64,000 nt of DNA from Dipetalonema caudispina (GCA_013365325.1 JABVXV010000024.1:62001-126000), one strand, 5' to 3'; shown: positions 1-14,041, numbered from the stretch's first letter. Numbers and translations are program-made. The notes: generated from the sequence alone by a model not told the origin.

Positions 1-127
1 ATTTTTTGAAGATTATTTCCCGAAAATATTAATTTTGCAATAGCATTAAATTCAAAATCCATTTGTATTGTTCATCTTTAATTTCTGAACATTACCCTTT
101 AATCTTTATTACTGAAAATTATGGAAA

Positions 128-672
128 TTAAGAAATGGACATACCAGGACAAGGTCCAGAAAATTGTTTTTTTACTGGATTACCATGGCATATGGCTCGT
201 TTAACTTCACAATACGAATTATAAGTCCTTCCATCATTGCCACATATCAGCTCAACATTCATTTCTTCGTAATTGCACAATTTTTGCATAAGACACTCCT
301 CTTCTCCTTGCTAAATATCTTACAAAAATAAGATTAACAAATAAGTAAAATAAAGCTAAAGTAGAGTGTTTCGAAGTTTTTATTTAATTAAAGAAAAATT
401 TAAAAATATCACTTCATACTTACTATTAAAGAGTACCAAAAGTTTCACTTTTGAATTTATGTGGAAGAATGATGAAAATCATTCAAATGTTGTATTTTTA
501 ATGTTGCAAACAGAAAACTTACAGATCGTTGGTTTCTAAGCTGTGCAATTGTAGTTAATGCGAATGCATTTGTGCAAGTGTTACCCAAACCAATAATCAA
601 ATAAGTAAGCAATAAGTAAATTGGCATTGTTTGAGAATGATTTCTGGCCCAGTAGGCTATCCAACCCACCAT
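128..672 (-). CDS. Secreted Kazal-type (protease-inhibitor-like) domain protein
   Basis: Two coding exons on the minus strand, 672-523 and 310-128, joined in phase 0 by a 212-nt intron (donor GTAAGT, acceptor ATTTAG). The open frame allows 110 residues. The better start is the second Met (625-627), because a hydrophobic signal-peptide-like stretch begins there (MPIYLLLTYLIIGLG). The mature part has six cysteines in Kazal/follistatin spacing: Cys56, Cys62, Cys73, Cys84, Cys91 and Cys104 (counted from the first Met), with the hallmark CGNDGRTYNSYC. Known for the family: extracellular inhibitors of serine proteases, or ligand-binding modules in larger matrix proteins. The frame simply ends in a stop at 128-130 after PCPG. 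Alternatively the GTATGT just after that point is a donor and the protein continues beyond the window edge; I cannot tell which. The target protease is unknown. Confidence 0.7.
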
Positions 673-3212
673 GCAACAATTTTGGATGCTGTTTTGTTGA
701 TAGCGCTTCTTATCATTATCACTGAATCAAAACGATTCAAAAATGTACAGTATGGAGAGAAAATATAGAACCTGAAATTGTTGAAGATACTCAAAAATAA
801 GCGATGATTTATAGAGGAGGAATCGCTATTTGATATATGACACCATTTAGATTAATTAGGAATCTTCATGACAAGTTCAATCACGTCTGTGACTTCCAAT
901 CATTCGAAAATCGTTTAAATGAAACGTTGAGAACAGAAACACATTCACTACTGTTCAATGCCAAAATGACAAATCAAAGAATTATTAACAAAATATGGGA
1001 TATTTGAATAATTATCGTTTAAATGAATGCTCATTGCCTTTATTTAATAATAATATCCATAAAGAGCTTTCTTCTAAATTTATTAATTCTTTTAAAATCA
1101 TTTTCAAAGCATAAAAAAAAAAGGAGAGAAAAGTCTCATTGAGTGTGACCATCTGTCCTTTTGAATTAAAAGGGAAAGGGTCGAGAGAATATAAAAAAGT
1201 ACAAGCCTTGTCGGTAAATCATTTAAAAAACAAATAAAATTTTTTTAGCAACAAATTTACATCTCAATGAAATTGTCCCAGTGGTACTAGTTTGTACCTT
1301 CCAATTCACTTTCGCTTACAATTCTCATAATGTACTGCATAAATTAAATATATCAAATATATATATATCAAATATGTAAATATATATTTATCACATATTA
1401 CATATCATATTTACACATGTATCATATATCGTACTGATATCGTATATTTTATATACTGTATTCAAACATATATATTATATATGCATAATAAATACTATAA
1501 ATTAAAATGTAACATATTTGTACAACTATATATATCAAATATACAATTAACTCCTACATTTATGAGTAAAAGCTTAATTGTACAGTCTAATTACTGTAAT
1601 AGCAGTAGAAGTAAATTAAAGGGCTTTAGTACCATAAGTTAAAAGTGGTAAAATATCAGGTTTAATTCAAATTTACAGCTTCTACATCATAAATGTGAAA
1701 GAAAAAATAGGAAATAAAGAAATTATGGTCTAGTTACGACGATGAAGGCAGCTGCTTAGAGTTAGTGAACATATGTCAAGGTAGCTGAGGTATTTCAAAT
1801 GGGAATTTTTTTTTATTTAATTAATTACTCGAATCGGAAGAGCCGGAAGGCTATTAATTTTTTTGTGTTCAAAAGTTGATTGAATTGACTGATTAGAAAA
1901 AAAATATAGTAAAGATATATTGCTTTAGTTTTACTACCAAACCAAATTTGTTTTTAAGTTATTTCGGTATCTTCAAGATATGTTTGTTTACATCATAGCC
2001 ATGAAATCGATGAATAATTTCATTTTGCAATACCGATACTCTTTGAGTTAACCAATCTAGATGATGGTTATGGAAGGTTTCAATAAATGCAACGAAAAAT
2101 GTTCCCGAGGTTTTCCATATAAAAATGAGAAAAGTTCCTAAATAGCACTTGTAACAGTTAAACGAAAATTTCTGTTCATCCTAATGTTTTGATAATTTGG
2201 TTGTGAGAATTTTTACGATTCATTCAAAATACAAACATATATAACGGAAAATTTTTATGAATTCAAGAAGAAACAAATAAACAGTAAAAAAATTCGAAAT
2301 GAAATTAAAAAACTGAAAAATGCTTCCGTTTTATTTTTGGAAAAAATTTGAAAAGGCCTAAATAAAATATAACAAGAAATCAACAAAAATTATGGACATT
2401 GAAGAAAAATAAAGTAAAAACAATCATTTCTTTCCTAAATCAAAGAAAAAAAAAGCATTAAAATTCTTCGAAGTAAGAAACTAATCAACAAAAAGCGTAA
2501 AATAATTCCTGTAGGATTGATTGCCTACAGTAGTTCTTTTTAAAAGCAAAAAAAAAAAAGGAACTTGAAATTTAAAAAATCTTAAAAAAAACAAAAATTT
2601 AAAAAAAAAGCAATTGCTACAATATTTCGCAGCATATGGTAGCTATAAATATCTTCAGACATAATACAGCAATGGTTAATTGATATCAAAATTTATTCAA
2701 CTATGGATTTCACTTATCCCTTTATTTTTCTCGTCATATTTTCCGTATTAATTTTCCAGTACTGTTGCAACTTACGGTTTACCGAAATATTTCGTGAAAA
2801 TTAAATCATTTATTGATGGAAGCATGTGGGTAAGAGTTTACAATGATAACATTGTAAGAACAATTTAAGTACCAGGAACGAATGACCTTGGCCTAAGTGT
2901 CAATAAAAAGGTAAAATATGTACGTCAATATGATTATCTCTGGAATTCTGGTGAAAATCAATGTTTAAGGAATTCAAATGTCTCAAAGGAATAGTTGTGA
3001 ATGATCAAAAAAATCTGAAATCTATAAGAGAGAAGAGAGAAGTGAACAATTCTTAATTTTATTTTAAGCAATCAATTGTTCAACTGAAATTAAACTATTC
3101 AGTTACATTTCTACAATGAATATTGTCAATGGACAATGGCTGAGTTCACGTGGATTTAGATGTAGCATACGTGATATCACACGGCCTAACAGACAATAAA
3201 CGGGATAATTGA
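673..3212. other. Gene-poor AT-rich region upstream of the Kazal gene
   Basis: I see no coding exon here. The first few hundred bases may hold the promoter and 5' UTR of the minus-strand Kazal gene. An extremely AT-rich patch at about 1338-1550 contains repeated atatatcaaatat-like units. No tRNA B-box or rRNA-like sequence was seen. Confidence 0.5.
1338..1550. repeat. AT-rich simple/degenerate repeat patch
   Basis: Low-complexity block dominated by TATA/ATAT runs, with recurring short units such as atatatcaaatat at both ends of the block. It shows no open frame. Confidence 0.6.
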
Positions 3213-3333
3213 AAGATCAATGCAAACGATGATATTGATCATACGTTACGATAAATCTGCTTATAGTACTGCATGAATGACACAAATAATTGCGTAATGT
3301 TATGCAATTGTAAATATTTATTTACCGCAATAT
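3213..3333 (+). repeat. Left copy of 121-bp direct repeat flanking the gap
   Basis: This 121-bp segment, starting aagatcaatgcaaacgatg and ending ttaccgcaatat, recurs without any difference I can see at 3434-3554, immediately after the run of N. It ends exactly where the gap begins. Confidence 0.95.
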
Positions 3334-3433
3334 NNNNNNNNNNNNNNNNNNNNNNNNNNNNNNNNNNNNNNNNNNNNNNNNNNNNNNNNNNNNNNNNNNN
3401 NNNNNNNNNNNNNNNNNNNNNNNNNNNNNNNNN
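3334..3433. other. Assembly gap of exactly 100 N
   Basis: One hundred consecutive N, the usual placeholder for a scaffold join of unknown size. The flanks are identical 121-bp sequences, which suggests two contig ends that overlap rather than missing sequence. Confidence 0.97.
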
Positions 3434-3554
3434 AAGATCAATGCAAACGATGATATTGATCATACGTTACGATAAATCTGCTTATAGTACTGCATGAATG
3501 ACACAAATAATTGCGTAATGTTATGCAATTGTAAATATTTATTTACCGCAATAT
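3434..3554 (+). repeat. Right copy of 121-bp direct repeat flanking the gap
   Basis: Identical by eye to 3213-3333. It begins at the first base after the N run. The most economical reading is the same genomic segment present at the ends of two unmerged contigs. Confidence 0.95.
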
Positions 3555-6500
3555 AGCTGATCTGATGCTAAAAGTGATTTAGCTAATGAAGACAGACATT
3601 TGATTGGTTGAATTCTTAAAAACAAAGGAACGATAATTTGGTAAGCAATGAAGTGATCTTAAAAATTTCGATATTTCATTTTGCGCTAATAAAATAAAAC
3701 TCTGAAAATGTACGAAAAAGTAACGATTATCTAAAATATAATTTCTGGCCAACTTTTTATATTTCTTTTGTGAAAATACGTAAGCATAAACGACGTTATC
3801 AAGGACGTGTAATACGTGAGAATAATGATTTTTTTGCATATAATTTGTGGATCTCCTTTAATTTCATGTTGTTTTGCTGTTGCTGCAATCTTGAGATAAC
3901 ATTTTAAATTTTTGTAAATCATGAAGTTTTTCTTCAACAAAGTCTAAACATCGAAAACAGATAATGAAATGTTGGGTTAAAATAAATGAAGTTCGCCGTA
4001 TAAAACAGATTCTTATAAATTTGTATATTGACTGTTCATCCTCGGTGCTAGCAGAGAATCAGATAATTTTAATTTTTCTTATTCTTCTTCCTTGGCAAAA
4101 AGGCTCTATTGAAATGATCGTAATCCTTTCAAATGCGTTTACTTGAACTTTCGGGCATTGTGATAAGAACATAGCTTATCACTCAACTAAAGCATCAAAT
4201 GAAGTCAACTTATTTTAAATTCACATAAATATTCGAATCGTATCGTGAAACTAAACCTCTTATCCTTTGACCCTTCTCATTTTCAATAGTAGTTAACAAA
4301 CTCTCCTTCCTTCATTCCATCTCAATATTTTGTTCAAGTATTTCTACTGTTGATACAGCCATTATCAAGGTATAACCTTCGTCAGCTAAAATTACAACTA
4401 TTCATGATGATTGACCCTTCATCATCCATTACCTGATCATTAGATTCTCCTAATAACTTTTCAGTTTCAGATGAATTGGAAACATTGACGTATACTTCTG
4501 GGAATATCAGATGAGAAGGAAGATGATGTTGGTATAACCTAAATGAGGATAGTTTAGAATGAAGGCGGGAATGAGGTTTGATTGCTATGAGATGATTCTT
4601 TTGTATATCTTCAAGACATGCAATGTTTTTTTCTTTCATTCTTTGAAAGGTAATCATCAAAATTCTGATGGTTCCTTTGGCCTGTCTGGGACAAGATGGC
4701 GCCAGACGGCGCCGATTACCATGCTCATCTATAACGCATACCCAAGTCATCAACAAAGTTATTGTGACTAACTAATTCATCCAACATTGTTAATGTACTG
4801 ATAATGATATATGATTGTAAAGATTAAAAGCCTAAAATAACAAACCAATAGATATATCCTGTTGAATCTCGGGAATGCTTGAAAGCCTGAAAAGTAGTCA
4901 ATAGCCTGATTGCCATCCTATTATCATTCCTGTAATACTAATATGATACCATTCATTTTATTGCAACAGTTAGTATTGTGAATTTTTCGATAGGTAAGGA
5001 ATTAGAAAGCAAGAGTGAATATTTATTGCAAAAATCAAAATTAAATTATGGAAAAAGAGAGGAAATGTGTGAGAGGATCTTTAGAAGGATTTATTTCCAT
5101 TTGAAATTTTTCCATAAAAAGGTCAAAAAATTTGTTGACAAATAATATCATCGCATTGTTACACTAAAATGGTAATTTATTCAGTAAAATTATCATTACA
5201 ATCAAAAGTAATAATGATTGAAATATTTGTTGTATTGAAACTGGAAAGGTTAACCTTTCTACTGGAATACAATATCGACTAACTTTTTAACCTTGATTTT
5301 TACTTTATTCGAGAGATGATTTTTCTGCAAACAAATATTCGGTCTACATGTCGTGCTTCGAAAATACGGAATGAGGCTAATATCTTAAGCTATATTGTTT
5401 GCCATCATCAAGTTGTTGGATGATAACTAAGGTTAGACCTTGAAATTGCATCCATTAATATCCAACATTTAAGCATACTTGAAAGGCAAACGTAGTAGAC
5501 GACGTTTCCCAGCACTTAAATCCGAAACTCTTATGATCAGATTTTATGGTTCAACGGAGTTTTAGTGCCCAAAAATAGCATTTCCGATTGGCTTTCAGGT
5601 CTTATCTCTGAAAGTTTTGCCAGCTTAGATATTACGCGATAGTACAAAAAATAGCTTTAATCCAAACTTTTTCCTAAAAAAAAGTTTCTTTTTAGGACAC
5701 ATTTTTTAACTAAATTTTTTAAACTGAGATTAGCATTTTCTTTTGGATGGATAATCCAAGAACGGTAATATAAAATTAATTCTAATTTCTGATAAGCATT
5801 AGCTATCTTTTTCTCAATCTCTTTGTTCCTAATTTTCTGTCACAAATAAAAATGTACGCCTTCACCTTTACGTATTCTAAATAAAACATTACAGTGATAT
5901 TTTCTGTGAAAAGTTAAGAGAGACAAAAAGAAATATTAAATTAAGTAAATGACTCAAAATTATGAACCATTCGATCATTTAAATTCAGCAAATTTTATTA
6001 AATAGTAGAAGAAAAATCTGTAAGCATTAAATGATAAGTTTTGGTCAAAATTTCAATTCGAAATTTAAAATATTAATTTGTACAAAAAAAGGAAAAGAAA
6101 AAATCGTGAAATAGCATAACGAATCATACGTTCAGAACATTTTTTTAAAGATATGTCCACGTATTTGAATTTGCAATCAGTAAGCGCTTAGATCAACATT
6201 CATAACGTTTCAGGTGATGATTCTCTTGGAAACAGATCTTTCATTCATACTATCGATATAAATTCTTGGATGTGACATTTTTGGGGATTCCAAATGATCT
6301 CAAAACTTGAACGATTTATCAAATAGATTTACAATGAAACAAGAAGAAGAAAAAAGAAAATGCAGAATAGAATGGAAGAAGGAATTCGAACGTTTGAATT
6401 GTTCATATATACGAAGTACAGAAATAAACGATAATCATCTTTCCGAAGTGTGCTTCTTATGTAATGAACACACTGTTTGTCATTTTCAGTTGATAAATTG

Positions 6501-8600
6501 TCGACAAGAATTCCAACAACTTACACTTCAACCTATGATTTATTATGATTCACTATGTATCAGTTAAATAGTAATGAAATTCAAGTACCAATTATTGTGC
6601 TGAATATATGATAGCTTCTTACAATTTTATAGATTTAATGATTGCTTTACAGGTTTATCTGAAGCTTTTCTATGCAAAAAATAAAAAAAAAAAAAAAAAC
6701 AAAAATTCAATTTGGATAGCATAACATGGAATTATAAGTGATAATGTGTACATTTATTTTTGTTCTAAACTTTTACTACGAATTCTGTACAATACCAGAT
6801 TTTTTACCACATTAAAATTGCATGGTATTCAATACAGCAATGTTTTAAAAAACATCGATATAATTTATCCTTTCATGACCTTTAAAGTCAGTTGGGAAAA
6901 GTATGAGTTGTGACGATTTTGTTTCATTTATTCATTGATGTTGCAAATATTTCATTAATTATATGTTACTTCAAACAATTGTATAATTAAGTCATTGAAT
7001 GGAAAAATATCAAAACGATATCGTTCATGAGATATTCGGTGTTGTGACATATCAACAAAAAATGTCGCAATAACCAAGAGTAATATTTTCTGCAAAGCTG
7101 ATATCATTATGTGTTCACTATCATAAGGCATGTAAATCATGAAAACCGCCAAATTATTCCGTTTATTTCTTTAGTTTGCTGGATAACTGATGATTGTATT
7201 GAATCTGATATTCCAACTGAAATAATAAGTAGATGAAAATGTTTTAAAATGAAATTCGAACGATTTCCTACCATTGCCTTTTTGTTAATCATTCATGCAA
7301 TAGTATTCCCATTCCGGAGTCTAATAGGTTAAATTAAATTTACACTGATAGTTACTATGTCCGGCTTTACTCTTTAACATAGCTAAAATAAAATGCTTTT
7401 CCGGTACATTATTGTTCTAAAGAGCCAAAAGGAAGGAATGGTATTGAATTATAACAAAGCCTATAAAACATTTATTGAGTAGACTCATATTAAAGGGCCA
7501 GAAAAACTCACAAATTTCCTCTTTTCCAAATCATTCATCAATTATTATATCCATTATAAATTACTTTATCTTAAAAATTTCTTCCCATTTTTACATTTCA
7601 TATTGTCAATTCATTATTACGAAAATTATTCTTCGTTTTCCCTTTATACGTCAATGAAGAAACTTTTAGAAGTTTTGAGAAAAGTCCATCCACAAAATGA
7701 GCAAAAAAGAATCAATTATCCAATACTACTAATGCCACACTTAAAATTGGAAATTTTTTCAATTGAAAGGAAAAAAAAGAGACCGCTCAGTATCACTAAT
7801 TTTATTATTCTGAGTGATATTGCAGTGTTTTTCAGAAAGTTTTAAATTCAAAATTTTTTTTCTATGTGCAAGCGTAGGCGAGGTTGGCAAGATTTTGAAA
7901 TAAATGATAATCAAAAAGAAAATAAATGATATTTTAAATTAACTTTAAGGTCAGGTTGAGTGAATAAATAATCATCAATTTCCAGTTGAAGAGGATTTTA
8001 TCTCAATTTAAAGTTATTTAGATGGAATAAAAAAGTAATACTTTTGGATTTGAGAGAGAATGAGACAATTGGTTGATTAAAAAATATTTGATCCTGAATT
8101 TTAATACGTGGTTCTTTCGATGTACCTTTTCTCCTCATCTTTTTAAGCTCTCATGTCTCCAATATTTGGTCAAAAATTAAAGAATAAATGAAATTTTTAT
8201 ATAATGTGTAATCTTAACCACTTGTAAGTTTGATTTATAATTCATTTTTCTCCTTCATTTCTGGAAGCCAATGTCCTCTTCCAATTTTTTAAATTGAAAA
8301 TTCTATTAAAAACAAATATGAAAAAGAAGAATCTGTTTGATCGCCTTTCCTTCTTTAATTTGGCTCATTTTCTTAGAATTTAATGTAAAATTTAACGAAA
8401 TTTATTAGCAAACCTCGCTATAAATTGAAGGGTAAATACTCATTCGTTAGAAGTAATATTTTCACCCTTTTACCCAAAAAAAAAAAATTATTTGTCTCTT
8501 CTTTGAACTTTTTTCATTTGTCCATCAAATCTTGTTGCTTCAATTAAATATTCTTTTGTAAGCTGAAGTCATACTCGATTTTATCAACAATATATAGTTT
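3555..8600. other. Gene-poor region
   Basis: No exon chain could be supported. Two isolated open frames (minus 4382-4750 and plus 6307-6567) are slightly better than background in codon use but match no family I recognise and have no convincing splice partners. The rest is AT-rich sequence with short A/T homopolymers. Confidence 0.5.
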
Positions 8601-11160
8601 CTAAACCATTCTTTTTTTTTTTTTTTTTTATTCTAATACAAATAAAGAGAATGTGAAATTTATAATTCTTTCAAGTTAGTTATCAGAAGATAGCTATAGC
8701 AATGTTTAATAATATATGAATAATTTAATTCCCATAATCATATGAGTAAGATATTGTTTGATATAGTTGCATAAATCCTCAAAACTTTATGATGTTTGTT
8801 TTGGCAATTTTGAAAAATGAATAAATGAATGAAATATCAGGGGAGCTATTTTGTAAAGATTAGAAAGGCAAATTTTCCAAGGTATAAGAAGCATTCGAGA
8901 CATTTAAAAACATCAAAATCATTCCGCCATTTTATTTTTTTTTTTTTTTTTTTGTTTTTTTATTTTTCTTCTGCATTTTTTTGGTTTAACAAGAATTCCA
9001 GCTACAACAACATATCTATGATTTGATTTTTTCAATCCGTAAATCTGTGATACTATGAACCTGTTCAGTTACTTTATAATACTTCATTCCTAACTAACTT
9101 GTTTCATATTTTCGATCCTAGACTAAACATTACTAATCTTATTGGATCACAGTATTATTTTATTAGGATTATATTTCTGCATATAAATTATCCTCTTCCC
9201 GAAATTTTTCCAAACTATTCTAAAATTTTGATCATCTTCGATATGTTATTTTCTGAGAATAAGTTAGAGAAAAAGTTGTGGAAGTAGAAATGTAAAAGTG
9301 TGTAAATTTATTTTTTATTTTTTAATTTTTTTTTTTTTTTTTTTCAAAAGTTGCCTTGAAAAGAATTGAGCATGTTCATTGTCAATAAACAATGATTGAG
9401 GAAGAGAAAGGAAAATAGAAAATTGAAGAACTTCTAAGCACTTTTTATTTTTTTTTTTTTTTTTTTGGCAGTAGTGCATGATGATGAGAGGATGTAAATT
9501 TTTATTTTGATCAGGCTGAAACTTTCAAGTGGCTAAATTCGATTCGCCAAAGGGTAAATAAATTGTTAGTTCTATGTGAATGTTATTCTAATGCTGTAAA
9601 AAAAGTTTTATTTTATAATACTATTCCTTTCGTCACATTTTTTGAAAAATTAACCTAAATTTCAATTTGAATAATTTATATATTATATATTTGGTGAAAA
9701 AAAAGGAGAACAAGAAAAATGATTAACTATAAAAATCTTTCAATGATAGATCGGCATGGTTGAAATAAATTCTTTAATTTTTTTCTTTTTTTTTTTTTTT
9801 TTTTGGTAATTTAACACTTCTCATTTGAAACGTTTATAGCTTTATGTAATTTAGTTTTATGCAATTCAAAAACGATTACGGAAAAATGGATGAGACATGC
9901 TGATATTGTCAGTTTGTATGTCATTGCCTTCTTTCACCCGTCTTTTTATTTAAATATTCATCATAATTTCACATTTTCATTGATTCATTTTCTTTTCCAT
10001 TATTTTGAAAGGATCACGCATTTCTCTATCGCAATGTCACGCAAACCAAGCAAGCGATATAGTTCAAATTTCTCATCTCAATCGGTTAACTCATTATCGT
10101 TAATTGAGACTTGCTAGTCCATCGATATGTTATTGTTTAATACTTTCTGAGTTTTTCTTCTTTTTTTTTTTTTAACTGACTTATTTGCCTTCAATAGTCT
10201 TTTTTTTTTTTCATGATATTTAATTAATGATATACTTTTACAGTAAGAAATATCATAAAGTTTACTTCAATTGAACGGAAGAATATTGATGCAATTGTAA
10301 GCAATTTTATTAAATTCAATAAACTTTCCACATTATTTTTGTTTTAGATGAAATTCACTTCCTTCTTTCCATCTTCCGCCTCTTCTTATCTGTATGTAAA
10401 TTTTGAAAGAAATTGGTTAAGCTACTAATGTGAACTTAGAAAAGCACAAATTAAAAGAGACTTGAAATACAATAAATGAGAGGGAAAAGAAAAATGAGAG
10501 AAGGAATTTCCAACTATTTATTTATCAGTACTATAAAATAGAAAAAGTTGTTTTTCTGAGAAATGTGACCTATTGCTTTTGTTATGAAAATTTATTGTTT
10601 TTTTCTTTTTTTTCTTTCATTTGACAGACTTCGTTTAAGCATTCAATTTTTGATAAGAACACTTATTTCTTGGCTATAACTTTTTCATTTAATTTACTAT
10701 GATTTCAATGCTATCAGCAGGAGCAAAGGAAAAAAAAATATGAAACAAAAAAAATCATCTTTATCTTACGAATTACAGGACTTAAAAAAAAAAAAATCTA
10801 ATTTGAAATATTTTTAATCGTATTCTTTGTAGAAGATAAAAAAAAACTTCTAAAAATTTGATAATATTTCCTCGAATTTTTTCCAGAAGCTCAGAATTTT
10901 TCGTTTTTATACAAAAAGATTGTTACTGCAATTCTGATCAAGTTACAACAAATTTATAATATACCAGCATGACATATATCAAAAAGCAATTTCAAGCTCT
11001 CAATGATAACACTTTTTTTTTTTATCAGCGTTGTAATATCGATCATTTCCAAATTTAGGGCATCCAAAATTTCCAAAAATTGATTTCTAAAAATGATTTC
11101 AAATGTAATGAATTATATCCTTCGAATGCCTCTTTCAAATTAATAGCGAAAGTAAAAATT

Positions 11161-11280
11161 GCTAAAATAATAAGTGGAAATAAATTTTAAGCAATAGAGT
11201 TAGAAACTTTTAGATCAAAAAATCATTAAAATAATAAATGGGAATAAATTACAAAGGATAAAGTTAGAAATTTTTAAGTT
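11161..11280 (+). repeat. Imperfect tandem duplication, unit about 60 bp
   Basis: Two diverged adjacent units can be aligned. One starts gctaaaataataagtgg at 11161. The other starts attaaaataataaatggg at 11224. Both continue through a GGAAATAAATT-like block to a gttagaaa(c/t)ttt block. The period is about 63 bp. Confidence 0.6.
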
Positions 11281-12720
11281 TTCAATATAATCTTTAACTT
11301 ACGATTTTCCTTTTCTTTCAATTTCAATAACAATGCAATAAATAAATTGAATTGATGAACTGAATTGCTTGTAACAGTAACGTATTTTATTTCATTTCAT
11401 ATATCTTCCAAACAAAATATATCCATATATAATTGCTTTTCCGTGGAAAATCAGTTTTCGACAAAAAAAAAAAAAAAAAAAAAACTGAATTGAAAGGAAA
11501 AATTTTTTTATTTAACAGACTTATGACGACATTTTATTTCGCCATTTTTCTTTTCATCATTTTCAATTCAATTCAATATATCTCTGTTGTTTTTTTTTCC
11601 TCCTTTTTGAAAATAAATAAAATGAAATCACAATAGTGTTTCCATAAATTTTCTCCGTGAAACCACAGTAGCGCTTCAATGAACATTCTCTGTAAGACGA
11701 AAATGCCATTTCGATGAACTTTCTGCATTTGTAGAATAAATTAAAACGAGAAATATTGATCACTTTCATAAATTATCAAAAGGGGGAGGGGGAGGGGAAA
11801 AAAAAAAGAAAAGAAAAACAAGCCAAAATTTAATGATTGTAATTACTTATGTAATGATTAATACTTGTATAGTTTATGCTATTTATTCTGTCTAACAGAT
11901 GTAAAAGCAATAAAGGAAAGAGTTAAAGAGAAGAAAGTTTAATAAATGCATATTGTTAACTTCTGTTAGTTATTCATTTAAAAAAGCCTTAACTTATTGC
12001 AAAATGAATATGACTAATAATACCGCTATAAATATTGAAATAAATTAAGTTCCAATATAATCCAATCATATTATATGTTTTATTAATAAGCAAAAAGAGT
12101 CATTAATATTTATCAAAAAAAAAAGAAAAAAAAAAAAGAAAAAAAAATTGCTATAAATAAAAGGAGCCAAGTTTTATAGCTGCGAAATTTTGCTATGATG
12201 TTAGCTAACGTATCATAATTAATGATATTACTAGGAAATGCATTTATTATTGAGGAATTTTAACTTATTTAAATTCCTTTCCACTCTTTATTAGGTAACA
12301 AAAAATTAGAAGAACTCATTACTGATCATAAGCAAATTTTGACAGTTTCAATGTCTGAATTATTTTTCAATTCATCTTCTCTCTAATTAAGAAATCCGAT
12401 TGATTTGAATTTACTTCATCTAATCAAATTCTTTTCTCCTCTACTATTGTGCAGTGAATTAGTTGAAATAGCTGATAAAATTGAACTTTCTGTTAATTCC
12501 AATTTACATAAATATTTAATTGAATTTGTTGAAGAAAAAATACGGATGGTTTAGACTTTAGAGAATGGGATAAGATATTGGTTAATTGAAGCATTTCACT
12601 ATTAATAGCACAATTCGAAGTTACTTTTTTTTTTTTTGCTCTCTTTGAGGAAAGTTGGAAATTTCAATCGTTAGAAAAATAAAGTAAAGGCTTCTTTCCC
12701 TAATATCCATTCAACTGAAT

Positions 12721-12806
12721 TACACATACACATACACATACACACACATACACACATACACACATACACATACATGCTTATATACATACATACATACATA
12801 TACATT
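12721..12806 (+). repeat. ACAT/CACA microsatellite
   Basis: About 86 bp of tandem tacaca, cacacata and tacatacat units running from tacacatacac to tacatacatata. It is probably length-polymorphic. Confidence 0.9.
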
Positions 12807-14028
12807 AGATAAATAACAAGAAGATTGGTAGCCGTATTTCGAATTGCTTAGGCGTATTTGTCATCAAGCTCCAATCGTAATGGCAAAGAATAAACAATGA
12901 GAAAGTTGAAAACAAATAAATGATATTGAAGGATAAGTGAGATTTCAGTCAAGCTAATAATATTCTGTAACGATGAGGTCAGAGTTGAACAAAATTAATG
13001 ACAGCCTTAAGAAATGAAATATCGAAATGAATACATCTATTGTGATTAAATTACATCACTGTGAAATATTTGACGCTTCCACGCTGATATCGTCGAGATT
13101 GTTTGTTACAGAAGTGCTATGAATCATTCTGATAGTATTAGTTTCATCATTTCAACTTACAACAAGATAATTCAGTTCAAAGAAATGCAAAAATACTCAC
13201 TTCATTTTCAACGATAACTCGAAACAGTTGCGAGAACTATTTCATCAGAACGAAAATATGGATAATGTTAACGTAACTGGGAAATTGCGCCATACATATA
13301 AAATTATCTGAAAATTAAAAAAATTATTGAGAAATTGAAAAGTCCTATATTTTATATTTGATGAGAAGTTTTCTGGACTTAAAAATCATCCATTTCCTTT
13401 CAAAAATTTTCATCAAATCTCTAACTAATTATAGCTGAAGTTTTTATATCTTCGTCATTCTTATTCGCAACTATTTTAATAAACTGAAATATGACTTAAT
13501 CAAACAAGGCTTGGCTTAATCGACATGGCCATTCTATTCTGTTGCAAAAATCCCATCGTATATTTCACATTTATTCTTTTTTTCATAGAATTACGAAATT
13601 TGCAAGATAGGAATACTAATTTAAGAAATTTTAAAGAAAAATTGAAATTTCAATTATTCAAAATTTTTTATGGTAGAAAAGGAATGGTGACAAAAAAAAT
13701 TACTGAAATAAATAGAAAATTACTGTAATAAATGAATAGAAAATAATTAACAATGTATTCCAACAACTATGATATACTAAATGTTAACTTTAAAAAAAAA
13801 AAAAAAAAATCATTCTAAGTATAATTTGCAAATCGTTTGATTATGTTATATATATTGAACATATGAGCAAAAATTATTTAATATATTATTCGAAGAAAAC
13901 AAACGTATTTTAAATAATATTTTAAGATTAAGTAATAATAAATTTGTGATACATGAAACAACCTAGTCAAGTTTTGATACAAAATGAGATGAAAGAAAGA
14001 GAAAAAAAAAAAAAAAAAGAAAAAACGG

Positions 14029-14041
14029 AGAGAGAGAGAGA
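14029..14041 (+). repeat. Short (AG)n microsatellite
   Basis: A run of gagagagagaga follows a purine-only A-rich stretch starting at about 13990. No coding potential. Confidence 0.75.

Noticed and set aside
112..144. 33-nt intron at the end of the Kazal gene (GTATGT..TTTTCAG)
   Set aside because: It would keep a frame, but it is shorter than typical nematode introns; simple read-through to the stop at 128 is as good.
3239..3497. Two open frames running through the N gap
   Set aside because: They exist only because N was translated as unknown residues; the flanks are a duplicated non-coding sequence.
6307..6567. Plus-strand 86-codon open frame with several cysteines (VCFLCNEHTVCHF)
   Set aside because: Codon use is slightly gene-like, but there is no complete zinc-finger or other domain spacing and no flanking exon with matching phase. 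It is kept only as a note.
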